NCBI GenBank assembly: GCA_937966115.1
Contig: CALCKX010000032.1
Coordinates: 1-44,662, forward strand
DNA from: an uncultured Chloracidobacterium sp.
GTDB taxonomy: Bacteria > Acidobacteriota > Blastocatellia > Chloracidobacteriales > Chloracidobacteriaceae
DNA: 44,662 nt
Direction: 5' to 3'
Part shown: positions 43,420 to 44,662 of the stretch, in pieces
Numbering within the stretch: the first letter of the stretch is position 1
How the letters are laid out: every line of letters starts with the position of its first letter
Notes under the pieces: model-generated
Databases searched by the model: none
What the model was told of the DNA's origin: nothing
Seen by the model: only the letters and a program-made list of their open reading frames with translations
Position numbers and translations under genes: made by a program

Positions 43420-44460
43420 ATGCCCCTGAAAAACGACCTGTTGGTGCGCGCCGCCCGGCGGCAGCCGGTGGAACGGACGCCGGTGTGGATGATGCGTCAG
43501 GCCGGACGCTACCTGCCGGAGTATCGTGCCGTCCGCAAGGATTTGCCTTTTTTGACGCTGTGCAAGACCGTTGACCTCGCCGTGGAGGTGTCGCTCCAAC
43601 CGCTGCGCATCCTCGGCATGGACGCGGTCATCATGTTTTCCGACATTCTGATCCCGGTCGAGGCGATGGGGCTGGAAGTGCAGTTGACGGAAAAGATCGG
43701 CCCGAGAATGCCCAACCCGGTGCGCTCGGCCGCCGATGTCGAGGCGCTGCGCGTGCCCGATCCGGTCGAGACGATGCCCTTCGTCTATGACATCATTCGA
43801 GCGCTCAAGCGCGAGATCGCCGACGCCGTGCCGCTGCTGGGCTTCGCGGGCGCGCCCTGGACGCTGGCGGCGTACATGATCGAAGGCGGCAGCTCCAAGA
43901 GCTACCACCTCATCAAGACGATGATGTATCGCGAGCCAGCGGCCTTTCACCGGCTGATGGAGAAGCTGGCCGACACGCAGGCGCTTTATCTCAAGGCGCA
44001 GATCGAAGCCGGGATAGACGCCTTGCAGTTGTTTGACTCGTGGGCGGGAGAGCTGTCAGCGGAGGATTTCGCGACCTTTTCGCTGCCCTACATTCAGCGG
44101 GTGTTCGAGCAGGTCGGCGGCGGGGTGCCGCGAATCCTCTATGTCAACGGGAGCGCGCACCTGCTGGAAGCGATGGCGGCTTCGGGAGCGGAAGTCCTGA
44201 GCATTGACTGGCGCCTGGATATGGCCGAAGCGGCGCGGCGCGTGAACGGGCGCGTGGCGCTCCAGGGCAATCTCGATCCGTGCCGGCTGCTGGGGCCGCG
44301 GGAAGACATCGCGCGCGGCGTGGAGGAGATTCTGGCGAAGGCGAAGGGCGCGCCGGGTCACATCATGAACCTGGGCCACGGCATTTTGCCGCCGACGCCG
44401 GTGGAAAACGCGCGAGCGTTCATCGCCGCCGCCCAGGGCCGACCAACAATGCCGGGCTGA
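43420..44460 (+). CDS. hemE: Uroporphyrinogen decarboxylase
   Basis: A 346-residue cytoplasmic enzyme that decarboxylates the four acetate side chains of uroporphyrinogen III to coproporphyrinogen III in heme (and chlorophyll-type) synthesis. Landmarks: PVWMMRQAGRYLPEYRAVR (N-terminal signature), MDAVIMFSDILIP (catalytic Asp), GFAGAPWTLAAYMIEG, LFDSWAGELSAEDF, QGNLDPCRLLG and the C-terminal HIMNLGHGILPPTPVENA. Length is normal. No strong Shine-Dalgarno precedes the ATG. It is divergent from the DUF6941-like gene and convergent with the phosphate transporter. Confidence 0.97.
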   Translation: MPLKNDLLVRAARRQPVERTPVWMMRQAGRYLPEYRAVRKDLPFLTLCKTVDLAVEVSLQPLRILGMDAVIMFSDILIPVEAMGLEVQLTEKIGPRMPNPVRSAADVEALRVPDPVETMPFVYDIIRALKREIADAVPLLGFAGAPWTLAAYMIEGGSSKSYHLIKTMMYREPAAFHRLMEKLADTQALYLKAQIEAGIDALQLFDSWAGELSAEDFATFSLPYIQRVFEQVGGGVPRILYVNGSAHLLEAMAASGAEVLSIDWRLDMAEAARRVNGRVALQGNLDPCRLLGPREDIARGVEEILAKAKGAPGHIMNLGHGILPPTPVENARAFIAAAQGRPTMPG

Positions 44461-44487
44461 TCGCCGCCGGGCCGCCCGCCTTCAGCG

Positions 44488-44502
44488 GCCCGCGAAGCGG
44501 GC
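44488..44502. terminator. Hairpin between hemE and the phosphate transporter gene
   Basis: GCCCGC (44488-44493) and GCGGGC (44497-44502) pair around a GAA loop, between the converging stop codons. There is no U run, so termination strength is uncertain. Confidence 0.4.
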
Positions 44503-44515
44503 AAAGCGGCCGCCG

Positions 44516-44662
44516 CTAAACAAACAGCCAGGTGAACAGCAGGAAGAGACCGCCGGAGAGGAGAATCGCCGCCGGCAGCGTCAGCACCCACGCCGAAGCG
44601 ATCTTGATGACGGTCGCCAGCTGCAAGCCCGACCCTTTGGCCACCATCGTCCCGGCGACGCC
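44516..44662 (-). CDS. C-terminal fragment of a PiT-family inorganic phosphate transporter
   Basis: The last 48 codons of a gene whose start lies beyond the right edge; the stop is TAG (plus-strand 44516-44518). The residues [20 protein letters not shown] then [20 protein letters not shown] are the C-terminal half of the second PiT repeat, where the substrate-site helix ends and the last TM helix follows. This family is a low-affinity, proton- or sodium-coupled inner-membrane phosphate carrier. Confidence 0.85.
   Translation of the reverse strand, partial: GVAGTMVAKGSGLQLATVIKIASAWVLTLPAAILLSGGLFLLFTWLFV

Overview
The window is a GC-rich (estimated by eye at just over 60 %), gene-dense stretch of a Gram-negative chromosome. 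Evidence for an outer membrane is a secretin, a heptose-1-phosphate adenylyltransferase for LPS inner core, and two lipoprotein signal peptides. Gene content and protein style (a secretin with a C-terminal cohesin-like domain, GspG-like proteins ending in 'YSEW/YDAW', DUF1844, DUF4129/DUF4350, a fused homocysteine methyltransferase/MTHFR) suggest Acidobacteriota, perhaps Blastocatellia or a Chloracidobacterium relative. That placement is inference from memory. I see no phage, IS element, CRISPR array or integrase; it reads as core chromosome.

Layout. 0-9.7 kb: the 5' end of an unknown membrane protein, a small orphan membrane protein, then on the + strand homocysteine S-methyltransferase/MTHFR, a membrane-embedded spermidine-synthase-like protein and a secreted esterase-like protein; then a DJ-1/PfpI protein (-) divergent from an APC amino acid permease (+). 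9.8-13.3 kb (-): a zinc-ribbon protein with an Asp-rich tail, 3-hydroxybutyryl-CoA dehydrogenase, DUF4129 and DUF4350 proteins. 13.6-18.3 kb: accA (+), yihY-aroC (-), a thioredoxin-fold lipoprotein (+) and a DUF1844 protein (+).

18.4-22 kb (-) is the classical translation operon thrS-infC-rpmI-rplT, with infC apparently starting at AUC and a good intrinsic terminator behind rplT. Upstream lies tRNA-Val(GAC) with its own consensus-like promoter. 22-24 kb (-): a von Willebrand A-type lipoprotein followed by a small membrane protein. 24.2-33.6 kb (-): a type IV pilus/type II secretion-like operon in the order gspF/pilC, gspE/pilB, secretin-cohesin, two GspG-like prepilins and a degenerate PilM-like protein, then an M20 peptidase and an EVE-domain protein.

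33.9-34.9 kb holds an alpha/beta hydrolase (+). 34.9-43.2 kb (-) is a tight run in transcription order DUF6941-like, hslV, spoIIM-like, bacterioferritin-like, hldE2/rfaE2, mfd, purD, several with short overlaps. The window closes with hemE (+) converging on the 3' end of a PiT phosphate transporter gene.

Most of the content is housekeeping. The parts most worth a second look are the secretin-cohesin operon with its minimal assembly platform, the zinc-ribbon/poly-Asp protein, the AUC-started infC, the vWA lipoprotein pair, and a bacterioferritin-like protein with altered metal-site residues.
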